NCBI RefSeq assembly: GCF_033723955.1
Contig: NZ_CP137555.1
Location: 3,402,001-3,466,000 of the forward strand
DNA: 64,000 nucleotides
DNA from: Microbulbifer pacificus
Lineage (GTDB): Bacteria; Pseudomonadota; Gammaproteobacteria; Pseudomonadales; Cellvibrionaceae
Direction: 5' to 3'
This document shows positions 8,601 through 16,593 of this stretch, one piece after another (positions within the stretch are counted from its first letter, which is position 1; each line of letters starts with the position of its first letter). The notes under the pieces are model-generated. The model was not told the DNA's origin. It worked only from the letters and a program-made list of their open reading frames with translations, and did no database searches. The translations under genes and the position numbers were made by a program.

Positions 8601-9207
8601 ATTCGACGAGTTTGTGCGCCTCGGCAGCAGCGAGCGCAGTGCCGACAAGGGCCTTGGCCTCGGCCTCGCCATTGCGCGCCGCAGTGCCGACCTGCTGGGG
8701 CACCAGCTGGGGCTTGAATCCTCACCCGGTCACGGCTCCATGTTCAGCATCCGTGTCCCGGTGGGGGAGGCGCGCGAAGCGGCACCGCAAGAGCCCGGGG
8801 TCATAGAAGTGGCGAACGTGTCGGCGGTGCCGGTGCTGTGTATCGACAACGAGCGCCAGATTCTGCGGGGCATGGACAGCCTGCTCAGTGGCTGGGGCTG
8901 CCGGGTGGTGACGGCGCTCTCGCTGGAAGAGGCGCTGGTGCGCTGGGACCTGCGCAGTCCGCCGGCACTGGTCATTGTGGATTATCATCTCGATCGCGAT
9001 GCCACCGGCATCGAAGCGCTGGAAGCGCTGTGTGAGCACTGGCAGACCGAGTTACCGGGCATCGTGGTTAGCGCGGATACTTCCGAAGAAATTCGCAGCG
9101 CGGCCACCGAGCGCGGCTGGTTTTATCTGCCGAAACCGGTGAAGCCGGCGGTGCTGCGCAATCTGGTGCGGCGGCTGGCACGCACCGCGAGGAATAACGT
9201 CAGTTGA
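5668..9207 (+). CDS. crbS: CrbS-type hybrid sensor kinase with SSS transporter domain
   Basis: A 1179-residue protein in four parts: an N-terminal sodium:solute symporter-like domain with about 13 membrane helices (residues 1-500), a PAS region (about 635-750) and coiled coil, a histidine kinase core with phospho-acceptor His816 (Thr-Ser-His-Asp-Leu) and an ATPase lid with Gly-Leu-Gly-Leu-Gly-Leu-Ala, then a C-terminal receiver domain with Asp1105 (Val-Asp-Tyr-His-Leu). This is the architecture of Vibrio CrbS, which with CrbR controls acetate assimilation. The ATG at 5668 follows GAGGAATTC. Its 3' end overlaps crbR by 8 bases, tail to tail, and acs and an acetate-type symporter lie beyond. 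Confidence 0.9.
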   Translation: MIGKSLLLFFALLYVVLLFVVAWRAGRHKQWMQHFRPIIYGLTLAVYCSSWTFFGAVGQSVSDTWSYLPIYLGPILLFLFAGGFLRKLVLVGERQKVTSIADFIGSRYGKSRGLSALVTLLAIVGSLPYIALQLRAVTMGWEVIGGGSESDSFVNLDTALATALLMGLFAILFGTRHLEGRERNVGVVAAIALESLVKLFAFGAVAILALWLLVTGGSGLAVESLQWQPRLQWLAPDINFVTQTLLAMAAIICLPRQFHMAVVEYRNPEDLNTARWLLPAYLVLFSVLILPISLAGQPLVAAGMSEPDSLVLTLPLQSGNSTLTMLAYIGGFSAATGMVIVAVLTLAVMVSNELVAPVWLYLSRYTQLTAVSLGNHLRLIRRLSILLLMLMSWGMHRAISGTEALASIGLLSFAAAAQLAPALIAALYWPGAHRRGVWAGLIAGYGLWFFCLVLPAVYPETALLGRGLFGVEFLRPQQLFGLAGLDPLSHGVFWSLLGNLTLLVGVSLTCRQDGNDLRQARAFVAPEQAGEPAPDLVPTGIRMGQVRSLLQPFVGPARLEEIWNDFEQRSQQRLLPDDAASRFVVADAERILAGVVGSAAAHQVVGLLYSNRPLKLEDIARLVDSTSQRLRFSQELLQTTVETISQGISVVDAELRLVAWNRQYLELFDYPERLLYIGCPVASLYRHNAERGLYGDTHDPEALEAHVQRRLDLLRHGSAHRFERRLPNGAIVEVRGTPMPGGGFVTTFTDISEYRAAVDALEETRRSLEDRVQQRTAELSDSNRALQQENRRRAEAEVKIRELHAAKTRFLAHTSHDLLQPINAARLFIASLQNKAAAGSWREMGDDIHYIDSALTSAEQLIGALREISRLDAGNLKPKREHFPLRQLLDGLNAEFSALASERGLALHYVPTDAWVISDRHLLRRILQNFLSNALHYTARGRVLLGARRRVGAGGEPLLEIQVWDTGPGIDSSARERIFDEFVRLGSSERSADKGLGLGLAIARRSADLLGHQLGLESSPGHGSMFSIRVPVGEAREAAPQEPGVIEVANVSAVPVLCIDNERQILRGMDSLLSGWGCRVVTALSLEEALVRWDLRSPPALVIVDYHLDRDATGIEALEALCEHWQTELPGIVVSADTSEEIRSAATERGWFYLPKPVKPAVLRNLVRRLARTARNNVS

Positions 9208-9925
9208 CCTGGTTGGCTTTGGCTTCCGGTTTCTGCGGCGGGGCAAATTGTCCGGGCGCTTCCACATCCAGGCTGCTGAGCGCCAGCACCGCCTGGGTGC
9301 GCGAGTTGACGTCGAGCTTGCGAAACAGCGCGGTGAGGTGCGCCTTTACCGTGGCCTCGGTCACCTGCATTTCGTAGGCAATCTGCTTGTTCAGCAAACC
9401 TTCCGCCAGCATGGTGGCGACGCGGAACTGCTGTGGGGTGAGGGTGGCGATCACGTCCACCACCCCGTTATCTTCCTCGGCACCGGCGGATTCGTAGCGC
9501 TCCGCCACCGCCGGCGGCAGCCAGATTTCGCCCGCCAGGCTCTGCTGCAGCGCCTGCGCAATCTGTTCCACCGGTGCGGATTTGGGTAGGAAACCGCAGG
9601 CGCCGTAGTCGATGGCGCGGCACATGATCTCCGGCTTTTCATTGGCGGAAACCACCATCACCGGCAGTTGCGGATACTGGCCGCTCAGGAAAATCAGGCC
9701 GCTGAAACCATGGGCACCGGGCATGTGCAGGTCCAGTAACAGCAGATCGCAGTGGGGGTGTTCCGCCACGCACTGCTGCAGGCTCTGCATATCACAGGCT
9801 TCAAAGATTTCAGCGCCGGGAAATGTCTGCTGGATAGACAGGCGCAGGGCGTTGCGGAACAGCGGGTGGTCGTCCGCAATGATGAATTGCCGGGCAGATT
9901 GCCCGCTGTCGGTGTGATCGTTCAT
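9200..9925 (-). CDS. crbR: CrbR-type LuxR/NarL response regulator
   Basis: 241 residues: an N-terminal receiver domain with the acidic pocket Asp18-Asp19 and phospho-acceptor Asp65 (Leu-Leu-Asp-Leu-His-Met-Pro), and a C-terminal LuxR-type helix-turn-helix around residues 160-220 (Leu-Thr-Pro-Gln-Gln-Phe ... Val-Lys-Ala-His-Leu). It is convergent with the hybrid kinase and lies just downstream of acs on the same strand. In Vibrio and Pseudomonas the homologue activates acs and actP; the same role is inferred here from synteny. Confidence 0.88.
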   Translation of the reverse strand: MNDHTDSGQSARQFIIADDHPLFRNALRLSIQQTFPGAEIFEACDMQSLQQCVAEHPHCDLLLLDLHMPGAHGFSGLIFLSGQYPQLPVMVVSANEKPEIMCRAIDYGACGFLPKSAPVEQIAQALQQSLAGEIWLPPAVAERYESAGAEEDNGVVDVIATLTPQQFRVATMLAEGLLNKQIAYEMQVTEATVKAHLTALFRKLDVNSRTQAVLALSSLDVEAPGQFAPPQKPEAKANQVN

Positions 9926-10153
9926 CGCTATGCATCCCTAACGCAATGGGACTTTTCGGCCGAACCTGTGCCCGGAACAGAGCACAGGAAAAAATTGTAC
10001 CGGAAAGTCCCACCGATTCCCGTTGTTATTTTTTATCGGTGTCTGCCGCTGATCCTTCACACGGCCATGCATTTCATTCTGATCTACTGCACAAAATCGG
10101 GATGAGTGTACGGCAACGGCCCTCCACCGGAAAACGGTTTCGGGCCGGGTCGG

Positions 10154-12109
10154 TTAGACGGTGGCGGCCGCGCGGTTGGCCACCAGGTGGTCCACCACGC
10201 CGGGGTCGGCGAGGGTGGAGGTGTCGCCGAGCTGGTCGCACTCGTCCGCCGCCACCTTGCGCAGGATGCGCCGCATGATCTTGCCGGAGCGGGTCTTCGG
10301 CAGGCCCGGCGCCCACTGGATTACGTCCGGCGTGGCGATCGGGCCGATCTCTGCGCGCAGCCAGTCGCGCAGGGCTTTGCGCATATCTTCGCTGGGCTCC
10401 ACACCGCTGTTCAGGGTTACGTAGACGTAGATACCCTGGCCCTTGATGTCGTGGGGATAACCCACCACCGCGGCCTCTGCCACCGCCTCGTGGGCCACCA
10501 GTGCGCTTTCCAGTTCCGCGGTACCCATACGGTGCCCGGAGACGTTCAGCACGTCGTCCACGCGGCCGGTAATCCAGTAGTAACCGTCTTCGTCGCGCCG
10601 CGCGCCGTCGCCGGTGAAATACATGTTTTCAAACGTGCTGAAATAGGTCTCGGCGAAGCGCTGGTGGTCGCCGAACACCGTGCGCATCTGCCCCGGCCAG
10701 CTGCCCAGCAGCACCAGATTGCCCTCGGTGGCGCCGTCGAGAATATGGCCCTCGTTGTCCACCAGCGCCGGTTGTACCCCGAAGAAGGGGCGGGTGGCGG
10801 AGCCGGGTTTCAGCGCGGTGGCACCGGGCAGCGGGGTAAGCATGGCGGCACCGGTTTCGGTCTGCCACCAGGTGTCCACGATGGGGCACTGGCTGCGGCC
10901 AAAGGTGCGGTAATACCACTTCCACGCCTCGGGGTTGATCGGTTCGCCGACGGTGCCCAGCAAGCGCAGGCTTTCCAGGCTGGCGCCGGCAACAGGCTTG
11001 TCGCCTTCTGCCATCAGTGCGCGAATCGCGGTGGGGGCTATGTAGAGAATATTGATCTGGTGATCGTCGATGATCTGAGCCACCCGGGTCACATCCGGGT
11101 AATGCGGTACGCCCTCGTACATCACGGTGGTGGCGCCATTGGCCAGCGGTCCGTAAAGGATGTAGCTGTGGCCGGTAATCCAGCCGATATCCGCCGCGCA
11201 CCAGTAGCGTTCGCCGCGGCGGTAGTCGAAAACGTATTCGTGGGTCAGTGAGGCGTAGGTGATATAGCCACCACTGGTGTGCAGTACGCCTTTCGGTTTG
11301 CCGGTGGAGCCGGAGGTGTAGAGGATAAACAGCGGGTCCTCCGCGCCCATCACCTCCGCCGGGCAGTCGTCGCTCTGTGCCGCCACCAGTTCCGCATAGT
11401 CGCGGTCGATCGCCGGGTTCCAGTCCGTCGTGTCGTCGGTGTAGTTGAATACCACCACGTTTTCCACGGTGGTTTCCCTGCACAGCGCTACCGCCTTGTC
11501 GACGTTCTGCTTCAGCATCACCGAGCGGCCGCCGCGGCGGCCGGCGTTGGCGGTGATCAGGGTGCGGGACTGGCCGTCGTCCATACGCCCGGCGAGCGCC
11601 TCCGGCGAGAAGCCGGCAAATACCACCGAGTGCACGGCGCCGATGCGGGCGCAGGCGAGCATGGCGACCGCCGCCTCCGGCACCATCGGCATGTAGATGG
11701 TCACCACATCACCTTTGTTCACACCGAGGCTTTTCAGGCCGTTGGCAAAGCGGCAGACATCCCGGTGCAGTTCGCGGTAGCTGATCTCGCGGGAAGTGCC
11801 GGGCTCGTCACCCACCCACAGGATGGCGGTATCGTCAGCGTGTTTTTCCAGGTGGCGGTCCAGGCAGTTGGCGGCCACATTCAGCTTGCCGTCGGCGAAC
11901 CAGCGGATGTGCAGGTCGTCCTTGGCAAAAGAGACATCCTTCACCTGGGTAAACGGCTCGATCCAGTCGATGCGCTGGGCCTGTTCACGCCAGAAAGCAT
12001 CCGGATCCTGGATAGAGCGGTTGTACATTTCGATATAGCCGTCTTCATTCAGCAGTGAATGGGCGGCGTAGCTTGCGGGTACGGGATAAATATCTGATTT
12101 ACTGGTCAC
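10154..12109 (-). CDS. acs: Acetyl-CoA synthetase
   Basis: AMP-forming acetate:CoA ligase that activates acetate to acetyl-CoA for the TCA cycle and glyoxylate shunt. The AMP-binding core [11 protein letters not shown] is present, as is the C-terminal [10 protein letters not shown] containing the regulatory, acetylatable lysine. The GTG at 12109 gives 651 residues, close to E. coli Acs (652), and has GAGAGG upstream; an in-frame ATG at 12124 would add five residues but lacks a ribosome site. It is divergent from the porin gene. Confidence 0.95.
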   Translation of the reverse strand: MTSKSDIYPVPASYAAHSLLNEDGYIEMYNRSIQDPDAFWREQAQRIDWIEPFTQVKDVSFAKDDLHIRWFADGKLNVAANCLDRHLEKHADDTAILWVGDEPGTSREISYRELHRDVCRFANGLKSLGVNKGDVVTIYMPMVPEAAVAMLACARIGAVHSVVFAGFSPEALAGRMDDGQSRTLITANAGRRGGRSVMLKQNVDKAVALCRETTVENVVVFNYTDDTTDWNPAIDRDYAELVAAQSDDCPAEVMGAEDPLFILYTSGSTGKPKGVLHTSGGYITYASLTHEYVFDYRRGERYWCAADIGWITGHSYILYGPLANGATTVMYEGVPHYPDVTRVAQIIDDHQINILYIAPTAIRALMAEGDKPVAGASLESLRLLGTVGEPINPEAWKWYYRTFGRSQCPIVDTWWQTETGAAMLTPLPGATALKPGSATRPFFGVQPALVDNEGHILDGATEGNLVLLGSWPGQMRTVFGDHQRFAETYFSTFENMYFTGDGARRDEDGYYWITGRVDDVLNVSGHRMGTAELESALVAHEAVAEAAVVGYPHDIKGQGIYVYVTLNSGVEPSEDMRKALRDWLRAEIGPIATPDVIQWAPGLPKTRSGKIMRRILRKVAADECDQLGDTSTLADPGVVDHLVANRAAATV

Positions 12110-12365
12110 GGGTCGGCCTCTCATCAGTGCAAATTCTTATGCTGTGCATTCTGGCACCGGGGCTGCGAGAGTTCGTATTAGACAAAAGTCGAAAGGCGGT
12201 GGAATAGGAGGACAGGTACTATTCCAGCGTACCAGTTAGGCACCTAGACATTGGTCGAAATCGACTGCCAATTTAGACCAATGGTTAATACCAGAGTGCT
12301 CCGTGAAGTTGTTTGCTTGGAACTGCTCACTCCAAACCCAACAAACAACGGCAAGGACAACGGCT

Positions 12366-13712
12366 ATGTCAGTGAAAATAATAAAAAGTAAACTGGCCGG
12401 CGCGGTGGCGCTGGCAGCGATGGTGAATGGTCTGCCCGCACTGGCTGTGGCGGAGACCGAACAGATGACCGCAGCGCAGCTGCAGCAGCTCATTGCCGAG
12501 CTGCAGGCGCAGGTGGACCAACTGGCCGCAACCCAGGCTTCCAGCGATAAGCCGGTGGTGGAAAACCCGGAGCCCCCCAAAACTGCGACTTTCGGCAATA
12601 CCAGTATCCAGATCGGCGGCTACGTCAAACTGGACAGCATTTTCAGTGATTACTCCGATGGCAATTCCGCAACCGCGGCTCTCGGCGAAGATTTCCTGGT
12701 GCCATCCACCATTCCCGTCGGTGGTGTGGTGGATGGAGAGGGCGGCGATGTGCACTACAACGCCCACGCCAAATCCACCCGCCTGTTTTTCAAATCCTCC
12801 ACCGAGGCCGGCGCCGGCAGTGTGGACACCCATATCGAGATCGATGCCATGGCGGGCAACCAGGGCGACGAGCGCATCAGCAATTCCTATGCCCAGCGCC
12901 TGCGCCACGCCTATGTGAACTGGAAAATGGACGACAACCGCAGCCTGCTGGCAGGCCAGACCTGGTCCACCTTTTTCAATGTGGGTGCGCTGCCGGATGG
13001 CCTGGATTTCGTCGGTCCCGTGGGTACCATTTTTGAAAGGCAACCGCAGATTCGCTACACCCAGGGACTCGGCAGTGGCAGTCTCCAGCTGGCCGCGGAA
13101 AATCCGGCAACGACGCTCTACAACGGCGCCGAGAATCCCTATGACGACAACAGTCGCCCCGACCTGATTCTGCGCTACGACAACAGCATCGGGGATCTCA
13201 AATATTCTGTAGCCTCAATGAGCCGCGAGCTCGCCTACGATCGCGTGGATGGCGGCAATGAATCCGAACAGGGCTATGCCATCAGCCTGGCGGGCAAGTG
13301 GCAACTGGGGCGCGACGACCTGCGCTTTATGTACAGCTACGGCAATGCACTGGGTCGTTATCTCGGTTTGAACAGCTACCGCGGCGGCATTATCGATCCG
13401 GTAAACGGCAGTATCGACCTGATCGATCAGCACGGTGGTTTTGTGGCGTTGCGGCATTTCTGGAGCGACCGCTGGCGCAGCAATCTGGTGCTGTCCGCCA
13501 CGGCGGCGGACAACCCGGATACGGTTTCCGATATGACGCCGTCGGCGTACCAGAGCCTGCAGCTCAACCTGATGTATTCACCGGTACCCAAAATGACACT
13601 GGGTGGCGAATATATTCTCGCCAGCAAGGAAGTGGAGAACGTGAGCGGATTACTGGCGGACGCTGAAGGGGAACTTCAGCGGATGCAGTTTTCCGTACAG
13701 TACATATTCTGA
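12366..13712 (+). CDS. DcaP-like trimeric outer-membrane porin
   Basis: 448 residues: signal peptide (residues 1-29, ending Ala-Val-Ala-Glu), a short coiled coil (about 35-55, Leu-x-x-Leu-Ile-Ala-Glu-Leu), then a beta-barrel opening with Ile-Gly-Gly-Tyr-Val-Lys-Leu-Asp and ending in Val-Gln-Tyr-Ile-Phe, a classic terminal Phe signal. DcaP porins take up small anionic organic acids. Placed between acs and the symporter pair, it is a reasonable outer-membrane route for acetate or a related acid; that is inference. The ATG at 12366 has AAGGA 10 bases upstream. Confidence 0.85.
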   Translation: MSVKIIKSKLAGAVALAAMVNGLPALAVAETEQMTAAQLQQLIAELQAQVDQLAATQASSDKPVVENPEPPKTATFGNTSIQIGGYVKLDSIFSDYSDGNSATAALGEDFLVPSTIPVGGVVDGEGGDVHYNAHAKSTRLFFKSSTEAGAGSVDTHIEIDAMAGNQGDERISNSYAQRLRHAYVNWKMDDNRSLLAGQTWSTFFNVGALPDGLDFVGPVGTIFERQPQIRYTQGLGSGSLQLAAENPATTLYNGAENPYDDNSRPDLILRYDNSIGDLKYSVASMSRELAYDRVDGGNESEQGYAISLAGKWQLGRDDLRFMYSYGNALGRYLGLNSYRGGIIDPVNGSIDLIDQHGGFVALRHFWSDRWRSNLVLSATAADNPDTVSDMTPSAYQSLQLNLMYSPVPKMTLGGEYILASKEVENVSGLLADAEGELQRMQFSVQYIF

Positions 13713-13794
13713 TGTTCCGGGGGCGGGGCGCTCCCGGCACAGATAAGTGCAAGTACGATTCCGAAGATCTAACAATAAACGTGGAGCGAAGACG

Positions 13795-14130
13795 ATGAGT
13801 TTTGAGAATAAACAGAAGGCCAGTGATTACTGGCGAGAGAACCTGAAGCTGATGTTCAGCTTGCTGGTGGTGTGGTTTGTGGTTTCCTTCGGCTGCGGTA
13901 TTTTGTTGGTGGACGAGCTGAACCATATCCGTATCGGCGGCTTCAAACTCGGATTCTGGTTTGCCCAGCAGGGTGCCATCTACGTATTCCTCGCGCTGAT
14001 TTTTGTCTACGTCTACAAGATGAATCAGCTGGATCGCAAATACGGCGTGTACGAGGACGATGAGTCCGCAGAGCAGGCCGATGCCGCTGCGGCACAGCCC
14101 AAAGCCCAACAACTGCAGGGAGGTCACTGA
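13795..14130 (+). CDS. DUF4212 small subunit of sodium:solute symporter
   Basis: 111 residues with two membrane helices (about 20-42 and 58-80) separated by the family signature Leu-Asn-x-Ile-Arg-Ile-Gly-Gly-Phe-x-Leu-Gly-Phe-Trp-Phe-Ala-Gln-Gln. DUF4212 proteins are nearly always encoded directly before a large SSS-family symporter, as here (3-base gap), and are thought to act as its partner. GGAGCG precedes the ATG at 13795. Confidence 0.9.
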   Translation: MSFENKQKASDYWRENLKLMFSLLVVWFVVSFGCGILLVDELNHIRIGGFKLGFWFAQQGAIYVFLALIFVYVYKMNQLDRKYGVYEDDESAEQADAAAAQPKAQQLQGGH

Positions 14131-14133
14131 GCC

Positions 14134-15834
14134 ATGGACGTACAGAGCCTTACTTTCCTGATTGTCGGTGGAACCTTCGTTCTCTATATCGCCATCGCGC
14201 TGTGGGCCCGAGCCGGCTCCACCAATGACTTTTACGTGGCCGGTGGCGGTGTGCACCCGGTGGCAAACGGTATGGCGACCGCGGCGGACTGGATGTCGGC
14301 GGCCTCGTTTATTTCCATGGCCGGCCTGATTTCCTTCATGGGTTACGACGGTGCCGTGTACCTGCTGGGCTGGACCGGCGGCTACGTGCTGCTGGCGCTG
14401 TGCCTCGCGCCCTACCTGCGGAAATTCGGCAAATTCACCGTGCCGGACTTTATCGGTGACCGCTACTACTCCCAGGCTGCGCGCACGGTGGCAGTGATCT
14501 GTGCCATCTTCGTGTGCTTCACCTATGTGGCGGGGCAGATGCGCGGTGTGGGTGTGGTGTTCTCCCGCTTCCTGGAAGTGGATATCACCACCGGCGTCAT
14601 CATCGGCATGGGGGTGGTGTTCTTCTACGCGGTACTCGGCGGTATGAAGGGCATCACCTACACCCAGGTGGCGCAATACTGCGTGTTGATCTTTGCCTAC
14701 ATGGTGCCGGCGATCTTCATCTCCATCATGATGACCGGTCACGTGTTCCCGCAGCTGGGCTTTGGTGCAACCCTGTCGGACGGCACCTACTTGCTGGACA
14801 AGCTGGACGGTCTCTCCACCGAGCTCGGGTTTGCGGAGTACACCTCGGGTACCAAAAGCACCATTGATGTGTTCTTTATCACCGCCGCACTGATGGTGGG
14901 TACCGCGGGTCTGCCGCACGTGATCGTGCGCTTCTTCACCGTGCCGAAAGTGCGCGATGCACGCAAGTCCGCCGGTTGGGCGCTGCTGTTCATCGCGCTG
15001 CTGTATACCACTGCACCGGCCATCGCCACCTTCGCACGGGTGAACATGATCGACACCATCAACGGCACCGACGGCCAGGGTACGCCCCACGGGTCAGCAC
15101 CCAGCTGGGTTACCAACTGGGAAGAGACGGGCCTGATCAAGTGGGAAGACAAGAACGCCGATGGCAACATGTTCTACTCCGGGGACGCGCGCAACGAGAT
15201 GACCGTCGACCGCGACATCATGGTGCTGGCGAATCCGGAAATCGCCAATCTGCCGGCGTGGGTGATCGCACTGGTCGCTGCCGGTGGCGTGGCTGCGGCG
15301 CTGTCCACTTCTGCAGGACTGTTGCTGGTGATTTCGACCTCGATTTCCCACGACCTGCTGAAGCGCAACCTGATGCCGAATATCAGTGAGAAAAAGGAAC
15401 TGCTCTACGCCCGTTCGGCGGCGGCGGTGGCCATCTGTATCGCCGGCTATCTCGGGATCAACCCACCGGGCTTTGTGGCGCAGGTGGTGGCGTTTGCCTT
15501 CGGGCTCGCGGCCTCGTCCTTCTTCCCGGCGATCATCATGGGGATTTTCTCCAAGCGCATGAACAAGGAAGGGGCGATCGCCGGTATGCTGTCGGGCATC
15601 CTGTTTACCGCGGCCTATATCGTGTACTTCAAGTTCATCAATCCCGCGGCCAATACCCCGGATAACTGGTGGTTCGGTGTATCGCCGGAAGGCATCGGTA
15701 CCCTGGGCATGATCATCAACTTCGCCGTCGCCATCGCTGTGGCGAAAGTGACCCGCGAAGCGCCCAACGATGTACAGGAAATGGTGGAAAGTATCCGTTT
15801 CCCTCGCGGTGCCGGCCAGGCCAGCGCACACTGA
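14134..15834 (+). CDS. Sodium:solute symporter, ActP/VC_2705-like
   Basis: 566 residues with about 13 membrane helices and SSS-family landmarks ([10 protein letters not shown] in helix 2, [10 protein letters not shown] in the middle). It resembles the VC_2705 subgroup of acetate/monocarboxylate symporters. A long hydrophilic insert (about 305-350) distinguishes it from plain ActP. It forms a unit with DUF4212 and is probably part of the acetate response with acs and CrbS/R. The substrate is inferred from neighbours. Confidence 0.88.
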   Translation: MDVQSLTFLIVGGTFVLYIAIALWARAGSTNDFYVAGGGVHPVANGMATAADWMSAASFISMAGLISFMGYDGAVYLLGWTGGYVLLALCLAPYLRKFGKFTVPDFIGDRYYSQAARTVAVICAIFVCFTYVAGQMRGVGVVFSRFLEVDITTGVIIGMGVVFFYAVLGGMKGITYTQVAQYCVLIFAYMVPAIFISIMMTGHVFPQLGFGATLSDGTYLLDKLDGLSTELGFAEYTSGTKSTIDVFFITAALMVGTAGLPHVIVRFFTVPKVRDARKSAGWALLFIALLYTTAPAIATFARVNMIDTINGTDGQGTPHGSAPSWVTNWEETGLIKWEDKNADGNMFYSGDARNEMTVDRDIMVLANPEIANLPAWVIALVAAGGVAAALSTSAGLLLVISTSISHDLLKRNLMPNISEKKELLYARSAAAVAICIAGYLGINPPGFVAQVVAFAFGLAASSFFPAIIMGIFSKRMNKEGAIAGMLSGILFTAAYIVYFKFINPAANTPDNWWFGVSPEGIGTLGMIINFAVAIAVAKVTREAPNDVQEMVESIRFPRGAGQASAH

Positions 15835-15851
15835 TAAAAGCAATGGATGTG

Positions 15852-15878
15852 AAAAAGCGAGCTTCGGCTCGCTTTTTT
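15852..15878 (+). terminator. Bidirectional terminator after the symporter
   Basis: GCGAGC-TTCG-GCTCGC hairpin flanked by A-run and T-run, placed to stop both the symporter operon and the convergent acetyltransferase gene. Confidence 0.9.
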
Positions 15879-15944
15879 ATTTTCTGCTCCGCAAAAAATG
15901 GCGGATCTTCGGGCCCGCCATGCCGGTAACAATGAGCGGGGTGA

Positions 15945-16487
15945 TCAGCGGCAGCAGGGTGGGGTTTGGTTGCGCCCGGCATCCCATCCCATGAGGATCA
16001 GGTTATCGCTGCTGCCGGGAAGTCTGATCATTCTTTCCCGTCTGAGACCGAGTCGCTCAAGCAGTTCGATAGAGGCGCGGTTGTCCGGAGAGGCAATGGC
16101 GACAATACGGGTGAGACCGAGTTCGGATTCCCCCCAATGCATCACCGCCTGCGCCGCTTCCAGTGCATACCCCAGACCGCGGTATTGGGGCAGGAAGGCG
16201 AAACCGATATCCGCATCGTCGAGGCCGTCCCGTTTCAACAGCCCGCACTGGCCGATGGCGGTGCCGTCTTGCAACTCTACCCGATACATCCCGTATCCGC
16301 GCTCGCGGTACATGGCAATGGGGCCGCGCTGGTTATAGCCGCGGGCGTCTTCCAATGTGCGCACACCGCGGTCACCGATGTAGCGGTGGAAGTCCGGGTC
16401 GTTCAACAGTTTCAGGGTGAATTGTGCATCGTCGTCACTGTCCGTGAGTTCGCGCAGTTGCAGGCGTTCTGTGCTCAGCAGGTACAT
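15945..16487 (-). CDS. GNAT acetyltransferase, RimJ/RimL type
   Basis: 180 residues with the GNAT fold of the RimL-like subgroup: N-terminal Leu-Ser-Thr-Glu-Arg-Leu-x-Leu-Arg-Glu-Leu, the strand Asp-Ile-Gly-Phe-Ala-Phe-Leu-Pro, and the acetyl-CoA loop Tyr-Arg-Gly-Leu-Gly-Tyr-Ala-Leu-Glu-Ala. It should acetylate an amino group of a protein N-terminus or small molecule; the target is unknown. The ATG at 16487 is preferred over a GTG at 16535 because the family motif begins there. Confidence 0.85.
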   Translation of the reverse strand: MYLLSTERLQLRELTDSDDDAQFTLKLLNDPDFHRYIGDRGVRTLEDARGYNQRGPIAMYRERGYGMYRVELQDGTAIGQCGLLKRDGLDDADIGFAFLPQYRGLGYALEAAQAVMHWGESELGLTRIVAIASPDNRASIELLERLGLRRERMIRLPGSSDNLILMGWDAGRNQTPPCCR

Positions 16488-16545
16488 GGGGATATCCAGA
16501 AAATCAGTCGGCGTCAGAATGACAGATATTTGCACACGACAAAAG

Positions 16546-16571
16546 AAAACGCCCTCTTGCGAGGGCGTTTT
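16546..16571 (-). terminator. Terminator of the autotransporter gene
   Basis: AAAACGCCCTC-TTGC-GAGGGCGTTTT hairpin directly after the stop of the minus-strand autotransporter. It is nearly symmetrical and could work both ways. Confidence 0.85.
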
Positions 16572-16593
16572 CAGGAGGGGCTACCGAAAAAAA

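Noticed and set aside
7054..8703. 549-residue open frame antisense to crbS
   Set aside because: No recognisable domain; composition is that of a codon shadow over a long GC-rich gene.
13564..15090. 508-residue frame antisense to the porin and symporter
   Set aside because: His/Gly-rich shadow with no homology; the sense genes are convincing.
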